A stretch of DNA of 49,124 nt, taken from the NCBI RefSeq assembly GCF_927797785.1, contig NZ_CAKMLL010000047.1, forward strand, positions 1 through 49,124, written 5' to 3'. Positions within the stretch are counted from its first letter, which is position 1; each line of letters opens with the position of its first letter. A model generated the notes under the pieces. The model was not told the DNA's origin. It did not search any database and was given only the letters and a program-made list of their open reading frames with translations. The DNA is from Candidatus Nitrotoga sp. BS (GTDB lineage: Bacteria; Pseudomonadota; Gammaproteobacteria; Burkholderiales; Gallionellaceae). Position numbers and translations under genes: made by a program. Below, in pieces: positions 19,485 through 29,408 of the stretch.

Positions 19485-20392
19485 GGCTGTCTCCAAACGA
19501 GCTCTGTATTTTCCAATACAGGTTAAAGTTAAACAGAGGATATTGAACCTGGGTAATTGGATTTCTTCCTGCTTCCATCGACTTGGTAAATATCTCCCCG
19601 ATTTGCCATTCCAAATTTATTTAAGCCGGTTTTTTCTTGCCTTACCGATAAATTTAAATGGCTTTCATCTTGCTATTCTTAAACTCCAAGGCGAGGTAAT
19701 TATCACTCATCTTTGCGGCTTGCTTTATACCATATTCAAAACTCTGTCAACGCAGTATAGAAATACCCCCTCGCCTGAGAGTAGAAATAACTTTCTCTCC
19801 CTTCGTCATCTGTTTTATTGAATTACGCTTTACTATCAGTATCGGACCTGCCAGTGTGCATTTTTTTCCAGAGATGCCCCGCTGTCGGCACCGATATGAA
19901 AGCCTTCGGCAGTGCCGACCGGCTGTCTCCTGAGTGCAAATCTGTCCCGGCAATAATGAATCGGCAGGCCAGCATAAATCTTGAGATGACCGAAAAAAAG
20001 AAACCTTTATGTCCGCAGCCGGGATTCCGCCGCTAACTATGAAGCGTTTTCCGCTCAACGTAACGCACCACGCTGGATCAAGACTCTAATTTGATTCGGT
20101 TACATTCAAAAACTGGTTTGATCAGCATACTTTAAATTCGATAGCCAGCCTTTCGCTCGCAAGAAAAATCGTGAGCTTTCACGTTATAAAATGGCCGCTA
20201 TGCCCTGAAGATTGCAATCCGGCGTGCTGTCTTTATCAGGCTGTGTGTAAACGTACAACCCTTTGCTTTTCTGGTCGCCCAGCCAATCTATTTTGTGCGA
20301 TTTGTTTAGTCGGGCGTACTGATGTGATGTCCCCAAAGCTGACTTGATTTAATAAAGGTGACATATTGGTGACATGGCGCAAAAATCAGGGG
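19485..20392. other. Long stretch without a recognised gene
   Basis: About 900 bases upstream of the LysM-FecR gene. Short frames occur on both strands (for example 19747-20058 minus and 19818-20036 plus), but none has a family, a good start site and plausible composition. An 8-bp inverted repeat GTCGGCAC (19884-19891) with GTGCCGAC (19912-19919) encloses a smaller GCC-TTC-GGC hairpin. It lies about 400 bases upstream of the FecR start and could be leader structure. I match it to no known riboswitch. Confidence 0.4.
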
Positions 20393-20424
20393 AAATAAAA
20401 AAGGCCTGCATCGCTGCAAGCCTT
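20393..20424 (-). terminator. Rho-independent terminator after the tRNA
   Basis: On the minus strand AAGGCTTGCA-GCGA-TGCAGGCCTT forms a 10-bp stem (one G-T pair) with a 4-base loop, followed at once by a T-rich run. It ends the rpoD/tRNA transcript. Confidence 0.85.
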
Positions 20425-20432
20425 ATTCTATA

Positions 20433-20509
20433 TGGTGGGTCGTCAGGGACTTGAACCCCGGACCAAAGGATTATGAGTCCTCTGCTCTAACCAACTGAGC
20501 TAACGACCC
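20433..20509 (-). tRNA. tRNA with CAU anticodon, probably tRNA-Ile2 (lysidine-type)
   Basis: The minus strand folds as a full cloverleaf: acceptor GGGTCGT/ACGACCC, D arm GCTCAGTTGGTTAGAGC, anticodon loop CTCATAA, variable loop TGGTC, T arm CGGGG-TTCAAGT-CCCTG, and encoded CCA (77 bases in all). CAU could mean Met or Ile2. The anticodon stem with a G-T pair at 27-43 and the TTGGTC junction resemble E. coli tRNA-Ile2 more than elongator tRNA-Met, so reading AUA after lysidine modification is favoured. It lies 44 bases past rpoD in the same direction. Confidence 0.93.
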
Positions 20510-20553
20510 GATACTGTTTAGAGTACCTTTCAAAAGTACTCTATTATAAATAA

Positions 20554-22497
20554 TTAACTCTCGCCGTCGAGAAAGCTTTTCAACTTGTCTGAACGAGATG
20601 GGTGACGGAGCTTGCGCAACGCCTTAGCCTCGATCTGACGGATACGTTCGCGTGTCACATCAAATTGCTTACCTACCTCCTCAAGGGTGTGGTCAGTATT
20701 CATTTCTATACCGAAGCGCATACGCAGCACCTTGGCTTCGCGCGGCGTAAGTGAATCGAGAATATCTTTAGTGACATTGCGCAAGCTGTCATATACCGCC
20801 GCCTCAATAGGTGCCAAAGTATTTGAATCTTCAATAAAATCACCAAGATGCGAATCATCATCATCACCTACTGGGGTTTCCATGGAAATCGGTTCCTTGG
20901 CAATCTTCAATATCTTGCGAATCTTGTCTTCGGGCATTTCCATCTTAACCGCCATAGTTGCAGCATCCGCTTCCAGCCCGGTTTCCTGCAAAATTTGGCG
21001 CGATATTCGATTCATCTTGTTTATTGTTTCAATCATGTGCACCGGGATACGTATCGTGCGAGCCTGATCTGCGATGGAACGCGTAATGGCTTGACGTATC
21101 CACCACGTGGCATAAGTTGAAAACTTGTAACCACGACGGTATTCAAATTTATCTACCGCTTTCATCAGTCCGATGTTGCCTTCCTGAATCAGATCTAAAA
21201 ACTGCAAGCCACGGTTTGTATATTTTTTAGCGATGGAAATCACCAGACGCAGGTTAGCTTCAATCATGTCGCGCTTGGCGCGACGTGCTTTGGCTTCACC
21301 GTTGGTCATTTGCTTATTGATTTCTTTCAAATCGCGAATGGGAATACCCACGCTTTGCTGCAAATCAAGCAGCTTTTGTTGTTGCTCTACGATGGCAGCT
21401 TCGAAACGCGACAGTGTTTCACTGTAAGGTTTTTTTGCAGCCACTTCGCGCGCGACCCAATCTAGCCGCTCTTCGTTGCCTGGAAAGGTCGCAATAAAAT
21501 GTGGGCGGGGCATGCGCGCCTTAGTAACGCATAACACCTGAATAATACGCTCATGGCTACGCACTTCTTCCACCAAACGGCGCATAGTGTCGCAAAGCGC
21601 ATCTACCTGCTTGGCAGAAAAACGGAATTGCGTGAGCTCATTGGTAATCTGCTCCTGCAGCTTGTTGTATTGTGCGCTTCGGTAACCATGCTTCTCATAA
21701 GCTTTGCCGATCTTGATAAAGAGCTCTCGAATGATTGCGAAACGTTCCAGTGCATCTATCTTAAGTTTGGCCAGATTGGCTGCGGCAACAGCCTCAGCAT
21801 CTTCTTCGCTGCCATCCACATCCTCTTCGTCCTCGTCTTCCTCATCCTCCATGACTTCATCACTAGACTCCTCTGTAGCAATCATGGTTTCATCTTCAGA
21901 CTCAATGAACCCATCGACAATTTCGTCAATACGTAATTCTTCGCGTGTTACTTTATCAACTAGCACGAGAATTTCTGCAATGGTGGTTGGACAGGAAGAA
22001 ATCGCCTGTATCATGTGCTTCAGGCCTTCCTCAATGCGTTTGGCGATGACGATTTCATCTTCGCGCGTGAGTAAGCCCACTATACCCATTTCGCGCATAT
22101 ACATGCGCACCGGGTCAGTGGTACGGCCAAATTCTGAGTCTACTGTAGAAAGCGCTGCCTCCGCAGCTTCCACCGCATCTTCGTCGGCCACCACAGGCGG
22201 CGCGTCCGACATAATCTGATTTTCAGCATCGGGAGCCTCGTCACACACGGTGATGCCCATGTCGTTGATCATGCTGACAACGCCTTCAATCTGCTCAGCT
22301 TCCAACATTTCTGGCAGATGATCATTGATTTCGCCAAAAGTCAGGTAGCCGCGCTCCTTACCTAGGATGATTAACGCCTTCAGGCGTGTGCGCCGAGCCT
22401 CAATATCCTGTAACAGCATTACAGGGTCAGCAATTTGCTTCCCAACTGATGCCTGTTTGGCTGAATTAGGTGTTTTTTTGTCTTGCTGAGTTGCCAT
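20554..22497 (-). CDS. rpoD: Primary RNA polymerase sigma factor (sigma-70)
   Basis: The 647-residue housekeeping sigma factor directs transcription of most genes. It has region 1.1 (about 20-85), region 1.2 ([13 protein letters not shown]), the non-conserved region with a strongly acidic stretch (about 205-240), region 2 ([20 protein letters not shown], and [17 protein letters not shown] for -10 recognition), region 3 and region 4 ([20 protein letters not shown] for the -35 box), all intact. Length and order are those of proteobacterial RpoD. It is the last protein gene of the rpsU-yqeY-dnaG-rpoD block and is followed by a tRNA and a terminator. Confidence 0.98.
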   Translation of the reverse strand: MATQQDKKTPNSAKQASVGKQIADPVMLLQDIEARRTRLKALIILGKERGYLTFGEINDHLPEMLEAEQIEGVVSMINDMGITVCDEAPDAENQIMSDAPPVVADEDAVEAAEAALSTVDSEFGRTTDPVRMYMREMGIVGLLTREDEIVIAKRIEEGLKHMIQAISSCPTTIAEILVLVDKVTREELRIDEIVDGFIESEDETMIATEESSDEVMEDEEDEDEEDVDGSEEDAEAVAAANLAKLKIDALERFAIIRELFIKIGKAYEKHGYRSAQYNKLQEQITNELTQFRFSAKQVDALCDTMRRLVEEVRSHERIIQVLCVTKARMPRPHFIATFPGNEERLDWVAREVAAKKPYSETLSRFEAAIVEQQQKLLDLQQSVGIPIRDLKEINKQMTNGEAKARRAKRDMIEANLRLVISIAKKYTNRGLQFLDLIQEGNIGLMKAVDKFEYRRGYKFSTYATWWIRQAITRSIADQARTIRIPVHMIETINKMNRISRQILQETGLEADAATMAVKMEMPEDKIRKILKIAKEPISMETPVGDDDDSHLGDFIEDSNTLAPIEAAVYDSLRNVTKDILDSLTPREAKVLRMRFGIEMNTDHTLEEVGKQFDVTRERIRQIEAKALRKLRHPSRSDKLKSFLDGES

Positions 22498-22620
22498 ATT
22501 CGATGGATTCCCATTTATTTAAATGAGTTCAAACATTGCAGGTTAAACAATGCGTTTGAAAAGGGGGCGAATTATACCCGATTTTGCAAAAATTTTCCGC
22601 ACTCCAATGCCGCAATTTTG

Positions 22621-24390
22621 TCATTTGAGTTCACTGCGTTGTAACAGTTGCAAATAAAGCGATCGTTCTTGTTCGTCTAAACCCTTCATTCCTGTGTTAT
22701 GCATTTTCACATGTAAAGCCTGCAATTGCTGTTTGCGCTGTTCATTGCGAAACCTGATTAATACGTCTTGAAACTCTGCCACTACATCAAAAGTTTCACC
22801 CCATTGCATAATTTCAGCTTGCTCTGCTGCCAATAATAACTCATGCTCTGTGCCTTGAAAATTCTGGATCATAGCTGCACTGCTTATAGTGCCTTCTTGT
22901 GATCGCGCCCACTCGGCTAACGCATTAATCGCGGCAGCTTCCGCCCCCACGGCCATCCAATTCTCTGGTAACTCTCGCGCCAGATCGGGTTGAAATAATA
23001 AACAGCGTAATAACACGCGCAAGTTTGATGTCACAGGACGCGCCTCTTTTTGTGGCGCGCGACGTGGCGAAGCACCTATCGGCTTGATCGCATACAGTGC
23101 TTCCAATTCTGCCTGGGTTATTCCAGCTAGTGCTGCTATTTCTTTACGCAGCAAAAGCGCAGTAGTGGGCGCAGAAATCACTGTCAGCAAAGGTTTGGCG
23201 TGCTGCAGTAACGCAGTGCGCCCTTCTTGGGTACGCAGGTCAACTTTCTCAGATAATTCACGCAACACATAACTGGACAGAGGCAAAGCCTCTTGCAGTA
23301 GCTGCTCAAATGCCAATGCTCCATGCTCTCGCACAAAACTATCTGGATCATGTCGCGAAGGCAAAAACAGGAATCCTATGTGCTTACCATCTACTAGTTG
23401 AGGCAGTGCATTCTCCATCGCGCGCCACGCCGCGCGCTGTCCAGCTGCGTCACCGTCAAAACAGAACATCACTTTATCGGTCAAGCGCAGCATCTTCTGC
23501 ACATGATAGGGCGTAGTCGCCGTTCCCAAAGTAGCGACGGCGTATTCAATGCCATGCTGCGCAAGTGCTACCACGTCCATATAGCCTTCTACTACCAATA
23601 CCTGTCGTTTGGTGCGTATTGCTTTCAGCGCTTGGAACAAGCCATATAACTCGCGTCCTTTTTCAAATAGGACGGTCTCCGGCGAGTTCAGGTATTTGGG
23701 ATCACCCGAGTCCAGCACTCGCCCACCAAAACCAATCACTTGGCCGCGCATATTCACAATAGGAAACATGATGCGGTCGCGAAAACGGTCATACCGTTTG
23801 CCATCCTCGTTTTCTATTACGAGACCCGTATCCAAGAGGCTGCTATCGTGATAATTAGCAAAGACACTACCTAAATTTTGCCAGCCCTCCGGTGCATAGC
23901 CAATGCCAAATCGTAACGCTATTTCGCCACTTAAGCCGCGCCGCTTGAGATAATCGATAGCGGGTGACGACGGCTCAAGCTGATCGGGGTAATAACGCAA
24001 CAGTTTAAGCTGATCGCGATAGTAACGCGTTGCCGACTTCATTATTTCGTACAAATCAGGTGAACACTTATGCGGATGCGCTTGTTCCGGCGTAGGCGCT
24101 TCGTTCGGCACAGTCATGCCAACACCGCGCGCCAATTCGTCCACCGCATCAACAAAACCCAACCCGCCATGCTCCATGACAAACCCTATAGCCGTACCAT
24201 GCGCGCTGCAGCCAAAACAGTGATAAAACTGCTTACTTTGGCTGACGGTAAATGAGGGAGATTTTTCGTTATGGAAAGGACAGCAAGCAATATAATTAGC
24301 GCCTGCTTTTTTAAGCGGAACGTAACGCTCAATGACATCCACAATGTCGAGACGGCTGAGCAAATCATGAATGAAGTTTCTTGGAATCAT
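22621..24390 (-). CDS. dnaG: DNA primase
   Basis: DnaG makes RNA primers at the replication fork. The 589-residue protein has the N-terminal zinc-binding site (C37-x2-H40 and C58-x2-C61 in CPFH and YHCFGC), the catalytic core with TOPRIM motifs (LVVEGYMDVVALAQHG and CFDGDAAGQRAAW), and a C-terminal helicase-binding domain from about residue 440. Length is normal. It sits between yqeY and rpoD, the classic macromolecular-synthesis order, with 123 bases before rpoD and 213 after yqeY that may hold internal promoters. Confidence 0.97.
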   Translation of the reverse strand: MIPRNFIHDLLSRLDIVDVIERYVPLKKAGANYIACCPFHNEKSPSFTVSQSKQFYHCFGCSAHGTAIGFVMEHGGLGFVDAVDELARGVGMTVPNEAPTPEQAHPHKCSPDLYEIMKSATRYYRDQLKLLRYYPDQLEPSSPAIDYLKRRGLSGEIALRFGIGYAPEGWQNLGSVFANYHDSSLLDTGLVIENEDGKRYDRFRDRIMFPIVNMRGQVIGFGGRVLDSGDPKYLNSPETVLFEKGRELYGLFQALKAIRTKRQVLVVEGYMDVVALAQHGIEYAVATLGTATTPYHVQKMLRLTDKVMFCFDGDAAGQRAAWRAMENALPQLVDGKHIGFLFLPSRHDPDSFVREHGALAFEQLLQEALPLSSYVLRELSEKVDLRTQEGRTALLQHAKPLLTVISAPTTALLLRKEIAALAGITQAELEALYAIKPIGASPRRAPQKEARPVTSNLRVLLRCLLFQPDLARELPENWMAVGAEAAAINALAEWARSQEGTISSAAMIQNFQGTEHELLLAAEQAEIMQWGETFDVVAEFQDVLIRFRNEQRKQQLQALHVKMHNTGMKGLDEQERSLYLQLLQRSELK

Positions 24391-24603
24391 CCTAGCTCCG
24401 CTTCACATTTTACCAATGCGTTATGTACACTGAGAAGTAATCAATTGTAGATTGATACGTAATTCGTGACAGATACATATGCACTGCAGCTATCGTTATT
24501 CACAATAGGCAAATGACTGTAGTTATCAGGTAGTGGGTATGATTTTATGGTGCGAATTCAGCATGCATTCGCATTGCTTAATGCAATACTTAAAACGCTT
24601 ACT

Positions 24604-25056
24604 TTAAATGCCTTGAGATAAACGCGCCTTCACCAGCGTTGAAACTTTGCTCATATCTACTCGACCCGCCAATTTCGTCCTGAGCAACGCTATCACCTTA
24701 CCCATTTCTTGGGCGCTCTGAACGCCACTATTGGCTATAGCATCGTTGACCGCAGCTTCCACTTCGGCTTCAGTCATCGGCTGCGGCATGTATATCTGCA
24801 ATATACTGATTTCAAACTTCTCAATGTCGGCCAACTCTTGCCGAGCGGCTGCTTCGAACTGGGTAATGGAATCGCGCCGTTGCTTAATCATTTTATTAAT
24901 GACTGCAATTACGTCAGAATCCGATAACTCAACGCGATCATCCACCTCGCGTTGTTTGATTGCGGCCAGCAACAAGCGTATAGCGCCAAGGCGGACAGAA
25001 TCCTTGGCGCGCATGGCCGTCTTCATATCTTCTCTGATTTGCTGCGTCAAATTCAT
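24604..25056 (-). CDS. yqeY: GatB/YqeY domain protein
   Basis: This 150-residue protein is nearly all one YqeY domain, related to the C-terminal tRNA-binding part of GatB (MNLTQQIREDMKTAMRAKDS at the start; PMTEAEVEAAVNDAI, MGKVIALLRTKLAGRVDM near the end). Its exact job is not settled, though a link with tRNA or amidotransferase function is supposed. It lies between rpsU and dnaG, its usual place in betaproteobacteria. Confidence 0.92.
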   Translation of the reverse strand: MNLTQQIREDMKTAMRAKDSVRLGAIRLLLAAIKQREVDDRVELSDSDVIAVINKMIKQRRDSITQFEAAARQELADIEKFEISILQIYMPQPMTEAEVEAAVNDAIANSGVQSAQEMGKVIALLRTKLAGRVDMSKVSTLVKARLSQGI

Positions 25057-25126
25057 GTTGAGTTCAATCTCGCGGGAAATTTAACAGCAGGCTCCGCTTC
25101 AACGCGCAGCCGCTAACAGTTGAGAA

Positions 25127-25339
25127 TTAATATAGCTTTGGAGGCAGTATTTGGCTGCGCAGACGCTTGTAATGCCGTTTCACGGCAGCAGCCAGCTTGC
25201 GTTTACGTTCCGCAGTAGGTTTCTCATAGAATTCGCGAGCGCGCAATTCAGTTAACAAACCAGTCTTTTCCACTGATCGCTTGAAACGGCGCATAGCCAC
25301 TTCAAACGGCTCATTTTCCTTAACACGCACAGTCGTCAT
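25127..25339 (-). CDS. rpsU: 30S ribosomal protein S21
   Basis: The 70-residue basic protein starts [20 protein letters not shown] and has the family's RSVEKTGLL and [14 protein letters not shown] segments. S21 is a small-subunit protein needed for initiation. The ATG at 25339 gives the standard length; an upstream TTG at 25345 would add only two residues. It is the first gene of the rpsU-yqeY-dnaG-rpoD block. Confidence 0.97.
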   Translation of the reverse strand: MTTVRVKENEPFEVAMRRFKRSVEKTGLLTELRAREFYEKPTAERKRKLAAAVKRHYKRLRSQILPPKLY

Positions 25340-25535
25340 AAACAAACCACCCTCAACAAAAATTAAGGGCAGGATTCTACCAAAATATCACCCTGCTCCA
25401 CAACCTGAATTTAGAAGTTCTCTTTTAAAGTATTGCGAACGACTGAAAATACACTAGCCTGTCCTCTTCCGAACGCGGGACCGCCAACAATTTTATATCA
25501 TGCAGAAGACTGCTATGGTATCGGTTAAAAAATGT

Positions 25536-25563
25536 ATGACGCATTTTAAGGAAATTCTATAAT
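25536..25563 (+). promoter_or_regulatory. Putative promoter of the OsmC-family gene
   Basis: A perfect TATAAT (25558-25563) follows ATGACG (25536-25541, 4/6) with 16 bases between, about 70 bases before the OsmC-family ATG. This is an eye match. Confidence 0.4.
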
Positions 25564-25631
25564 GCTCGTTAATTTTTGACTTACGAAAATGGTGACATGG
25601 AACTGAAAATTTATAAAAAGGTAATAGCGAT

Positions 25632-26054
25632 ATGAAAGCATGTATTAAATGGGTAGAGCATGTTTCCTTCTTAGGCGAAACCGAAAGCGGTCATGCCATC
25701 CTGATGGATGGTCCTCCCGAAGGCGGCGGTCAAAATCTTGGGCCGCGCCCAATGGAGCTCGTCCTGCTCGGCACGGGTGGCTGCACCACTTACGACGTTA
25801 TGCACATCCTTAAGAAAAGCCGCCATCAAGTAACTGATTGTGAAGTGAGAATAGAAGCAGAACGTGCTGTGGAAGACCCCAAGGTATTTACCAAGATCCA
25901 TTTTCACTTTATCGTGACCGGCAAAGATCTCAAACCAGAACAAGTTGGCCGCGCCATCCAGCTCTCTGCGGAAAAATATTGCTCAGCCTCCATTATGCTA
26001 AACAAGACGGCGGACATTACGCACGATTTTGAGGTAATTCAGGAAATACCTTAA
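25632..26054 (+). CDS. OsmC family protein (YhfA-like)
   Basis: The 140-residue protein aligns by eye over its length with E. coli YhfA of the OsmC/Ohr superfamily (KWVEHVSFLGETESGHAILM, PMELVLLGTGGCTTYDV, LSAEKYCSASIMLNKTADIT). The two conserved cysteines (C52 in GGCTTYD and C115 in EKYCS) match the peroxidatic and partner positions of the family, so thiol-dependent peroxide removal is possible, though YhfA's own substrate is not known. It is divergent from rpsU, followed by about 300 bases and a porin, and appears to be a single-gene unit. AAGG lies about 10 bases before the ATG. Confidence 0.88.
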   Translation: MKACIKWVEHVSFLGETESGHAILMDGPPEGGGQNLGPRPMELVLLGTGGCTTYDVMHILKKSRHQVTDCEVRIEAERAVEDPKVFTKIHFHFIVTGKDLKPEQVGRAIQLSAEKYCSASIMLNKTADITHDFEVIQEIP

Positions 26055-26351
26055 GCAATTAAAAAACACCCACCTCCTCTAATTTTTTTATTTTATTCTT
26101 AATAATTAATAACAAATAGCCTTATAAGATATATACTGACGCACGCTAAGCTACAAGTGGATTATTGGTAATATAATAATTACTATCAAACTCAAATGGT
26201 TACGTACTTTTAATCATTTTGGTAGCTTCAGTTGAAGCTTGTGAAATTTGATTAGATAAGCTAAGTTTAACGTCCAAAACCTTGTAACAGTGACAACTTA
26301 AAGGGTTTTCTTAATAAAAAACCACCACAAATTTTAGGGAGGTAACAATTT
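26055..26351. other. AT-rich leader region upstream of the porin
   Basis: No gene is seen. The stretch is AT-rich and ends in GGGAGG 7 bases before the porin ATG. The porin promoter presumably lies here, but several AT-rich hexamers compete and I do not choose one. Confidence 0.3.
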
Positions 26352-27599
26352 ATGAAGCTAAGAAACAGAACATTATTGCAACAAATGTCATTAGTGATTA
26401 CTCCACTGGCATTACTTGCTCTGGCTCCTGCAGCCTATTCAGCAAACAGTTTCACTGAGGCCATAACTGGCGGCAAGGTTTCTGCCAATTTGCAATACCG
26501 CTATGAAAATGTTAACCAAGATAATGCGCTAAAGACCGCAAATGCTTCAACTGCTCGGTTACGTTTGGGCTATGAGACAGCAGAGTTTATGGGATTCGGT
26601 GCTTTTGTTGAAATGGAACACATCACAGGCAACAGTGCTTATAACAGCACGACAAATGGCAAAACTCAATATTCGATTGTGGCCGATCCAGAAGTCACTG
26701 AAATCAATCAAGCCTATATCAGTTACAGTGGCGTGCCCCAAACAAAATTAAAGCTTGGTCGTCAGGTCATTACGTATGACAACCATCGTTGGATTGGCAA
26801 TGTCGTTTGGCGTCAAAACTGGCAAACGTATGATGGTTATACAGCCGTCAATCAAACACTCCCTGACACTACAATCTCGGCAGCTTACGTTACCAATGTC
26901 AACCGTGTGTTCAGTGATGCTTCCCCTGTCGGCAACCATCACATGCAATCCCCCCTCATTAACGTAAAATACTCTGGGCTGGGCTTTGCTGATATAGTCG
27001 GTTATGGTTACTTCCTGGATTACGATTCTTCAGCGGCAGCTTTTGGCTTGAATAATTCAACCGCATCTGTGGGTATCCGACTTACAGGCCATGCTCCAAT
27101 TGGTGGCTACAAAGCTCTATATACTGCAGAGTATGCAACCCAGTCCGATTATAAGAGCAACCCGAATAACTACCGTGTTCACTACTCCTTGCTAGAGGGC
27201 GGCGCAGACCTAAAGGTTGCCACTTTCAAAGTAGGCTATGAAGTGCTCAGTAGCAATGGACGGCAATCGCTCCAGACACCATTGGCTACCTTATTTGCAC
27301 ATAATGGATGGGCTGATCAGTTTCTCGTAACACCGACCAAAGGTCTTCAAGATGTTTACGTGTCTGCAAGGACAAATTTAGACGGTATTGTTTCCGGCGT
27401 TGTATTGGGAGCCGACTATCATGACTTCAGAGCAGATAGTGGCAATCAAAAATATGCAACGGAAATAGATCTAATCGCGGAGAAAGCAATCGACAAGACT
27501 TATTCCGTCGGCAGCAGGGCTGCTTTCTTTAATGCAAAAGCATCTTATGCCGCTGTTGATGTTAATAAGTTCTGGTTGTATGCATCAATGAAATTCTAG
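26352..27599 (+). CDS. Outer-membrane porin-like beta-barrel protein
   Basis: The 415-residue protein has a Sec signal (residues 1-30, LLALAPAAYSA|NS), then alternating hydrophobic/polar strands and a C-terminal phenylalanine (LYASMKF), the outer-membrane barrel signature recognised by BamA. Features such as ANLQYRYENVNQDN, ARLRLGYETAEFMGFGAFVE and LKLGRQVITYDNHRWIG recall the OprD/alginate-export-type porins of Gallionella and relatives. The pore's substrate cannot be told. GGGAGG precedes the start and a strong terminator follows 70 bases after the stop, so it is a single-gene unit with signals suited to high expression. Confidence 0.82.
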   Translation: MKLRNRTLLQQMSLVITPLALLALAPAAYSANSFTEAITGGKVSANLQYRYENVNQDNALKTANASTARLRLGYETAEFMGFGAFVEMEHITGNSAYNSTTNGKTQYSIVADPEVTEINQAYISYSGVPQTKLKLGRQVITYDNHRWIGNVVWRQNWQTYDGYTAVNQTLPDTTISAAYVTNVNRVFSDASPVGNHHMQSPLINVKYSGLGFADIVGYGYFLDYDSSAAAFGLNNSTASVGIRLTGHAPIGGYKALYTAEYATQSDYKSNPNNYRVHYSLLEGGADLKVATFKVGYEVLSSNGRQSLQTPLATLFAHNGWADQFLVTPTKGLQDVYVSARTNLDGIVSGVVLGADYHDFRADSGNQKYATEIDLIAEKAIDKTYSVGSRAAFFNAKASYAAVDVNKFWLYASMKF

Positions 27600-27670
27600 T
27601 TTTTTATGTAAGCGTTGTGAAATGTACGTCTCCTGATTATCCTTTATGAGTGGGCGTATAGTATAGAAAT

Positions 27671-27702
27671 AGGGGCACGGTTTTCGTGCCCCTAACTTTT
27701 TT
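27671..27702 (+). terminator. Rho-independent terminator of the porin gene
   Basis: AGGGGCACG (27671-27679) and CGTGCCCCT (27685-27693) form a perfect 9-bp stem with a 5-base loop, followed by AACTTTTTTC. The rest of the gap to maf (27703-27987) shows no other gene. Confidence 0.92.
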
Positions 27703-27987
27703 CTATAATCAATGGCAATTTGGCACGAGCAGCTCTTTCCAAATGCCTACCTTGCCCCACAAACTCTCAGAAAGTTGCGCTTTCACTCCGATTCCTCGCT
27801 AATCTCTACTTTGCGAAACTATTCAAAAACCTCTCAGCTGCAGAAATTCTGAAGTCTTCTGTTAAACACGAGGCAGACACTCGATGCAACACCATAACAG
27901 ATGGTGATAACATGCGGCGCGGATCACAATTTAACTTTAGCAGAGAAGAATTTCTCAATTTTTCGAGTTTTCAATCAAGGAATTTTT

Positions 27988-28572
27988 TTGAATTATCAGC
28001 CACTTATTCTCGCTTCTACTTCGATTTATCGCAGTGAGCTATTGGGACGTCTTAAAATCCCATTTCAAATTACTGCTCCTGACATAGACGAAACTTCGTT
28101 ACCCGGAGAAAGTGCTAAACAAGTCGCATGGCGACTTTCGCGTGAAAAAGCACGTGCAGTGGCGACCCAATATCCAGATGCGCTGATTATAGGCTCAGAT
28201 CAGGTCGCATTATTGGGTGAACAACAGCTAGGCAAACCGCTCACGCATGAGAATGCTGTACACCAATTGCGTACTATGCGTGGCCGCAGCGTGTATTTTT
28301 ACACTGCACTGACCTTGTTGAATGCGCGCAATGATGAAACTCAAACTGACATTGCGACAAATTGCGTCAGCTTTCGCAATTTCAGCGACAGCGAAATCGA
28401 ATCCTATCTACACAAAGAGCAGCCTTATCACTGTGCAGGTAGCGCGAAATCAGAAGGTTTGGGCATCGCACTCATTAGTCGGATGGAGGGTGACGACCCG
28501 ACCGCTCTAATCGGACTACCACTTATTTCATTGGTGTCCATGCTTAGAAATCAGGGGGTTTTAATATTGTAA
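27988..28572 (+). CDS. maf: Maf-family nucleotide pyrophosphatase (YceF type)
   Basis: The protein matches E. coli YceF along its length ([67 protein letters not shown]). YceF-type Maf enzymes hydrolyse modified nucleotides such as m7GTP to the monophosphate, cleaning the nucleotide pool. The best start is TTG 27988, giving [10 protein letters not shown] with the active-site loop near residue 7 as in homologues and AAGG about 8 bases upstream (27977-27980). The longer frame to 27901 adds an unrelated tail. Product length is 194 residues. It stands 290 bases before dksA in the same direction. Confidence 0.93.
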   Translation: MNYQPLILASTSIYRSELLGRLKIPFQITAPDIDETSLPGESAKQVAWRLSREKARAVATQYPDALIIGSDQVALLGEQQLGKPLTHENAVHQLRTMRGRSVYFYTALTLLNARNDETQTDIATNCVSFRNFSDSEIESYLHKEQPYHCAGSAKSEGLGIALISRMEGDDPTALIGLPLISLVSMLRNQGVLIL

Positions 28573-28866
28573 TTACCCTATTTAACATTAGGCTTTAAAA
28601 TCCGACTTAAATTTATTATAACCGCTTGTAATAATAAATTATTTTATGCATTGCATGAAATGATCTAACATATATATTGCTTAGCAATAACTCGTACAAC
28701 CTGGCTCACTTTAGTGCTACCCTTTGCAAACTATTAATAGTCATTTAACTAGGCTTTTAGGCGTTTATTCATATGGAGAGAGTGGCGAATTTAGTTGCAC
28801 TAGCGCTGCATTTCTGGTATTAAAGCTCGTTTTTTAAATTTTGTTTGAAGTTTCTGGAGATATTTG

Positions 28867-29289
28867 ATGTCGGTACAACCCACAAAGCCCACTACCCCGT
28901 ACAAAACCAAGAAGGGGGAAATTTATATGAACCCTAAGCAACTGGATCATTTTCGCAGCATTCTGAACAGCATCAAGACTGGGTTAGGTGAGGAAATTGA
29001 CCGTACGGTTCACTCCATGCAGGATGATGCCACTGTGTTTGCCGATCCGAATGATCGTGCAAGCCAAGAATCAGACATGACTTTAGAGCTACGTAATCGT
29101 GATCGAGAAAGCAAACTGATCAAAAAGATCAACGAAATATTGGCCAAAATCAATAACGGAGATTATGGATATTGTGAAAATTGTGGCGTAGAAATTGGAC
29201 TGAACCGCTTAGAAGCACGACCAACCGCCACGTTGTGCATAGACTGCAAAACGCTGGATGAGATCCGCGAAAAACAAGTCGCCAGGTAA
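28867..29289 (+). CDS. dksA: RNA polymerase-binding transcription factor DksA
   Basis: DksA enters the RNA polymerase secondary channel and, with ppGpp, resets transcription under starvation. The 140-residue protein has the coiled coil with its acidic tip ([20 protein letters not shown]), the zinc finger CENC-...-CIDC near residues 104-128 and the C-terminal helix [14 protein letters not shown] 28867 is the start, with TCTGGAG just upstream. It lacks the longer Lys-rich N-terminus of E. coli DksA. Monocistronic in appearance, convergent with galE. The 290 bases between maf and dksA hold its promoter region but nothing I can name. Confidence 0.95.
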   Translation: MSVQPTKPTTPYKTKKGEIYMNPKQLDHFRSILNSIKTGLGEEIDRTVHSMQDDATVFADPNDRASQESDMTLELRNRDRESKLIKKINEILAKINNGDYGYCENCGVEIGLNRLEARPTATLCIDCKTLDEIREKQVAR

Positions 29290-29327
29290 TCTTTTACCCA
29301 AGCAACCCGCGATATTGTTTTAAGTTT

Positions 29328-29373
29328 AAAAAATGGGCATCTCCGTTTTGTGAAGCTTAAACGGAGATGCCCA
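29328..29373 (-). terminator. Terminator between dksA and galE
   Basis: A perfect 15-bp stem (29334-29348 with 29359-29373, 10-base loop) is followed on the minus strand by TTTTTT, so it terminates galE. It may also stop dksA transcripts from the other side, though with no T-run there. Confidence 0.88.
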
Positions 29374-29408
29374 ATGCAGCCAAATATACCGGAAGTTATA
29401 TGGTAGCT

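Noticed and set aside
19747-20058. 103-codon minus-strand frame in the gap
   Set aside because: No family, no Shine-Dalgarno, Cys/Arg-rich odd composition, and competing plus-strand frames of similar length.
27720-28037. 105-codon frame before maf
   Set aside because: It overlaps the true maf start in another frame and has no start signal or family.
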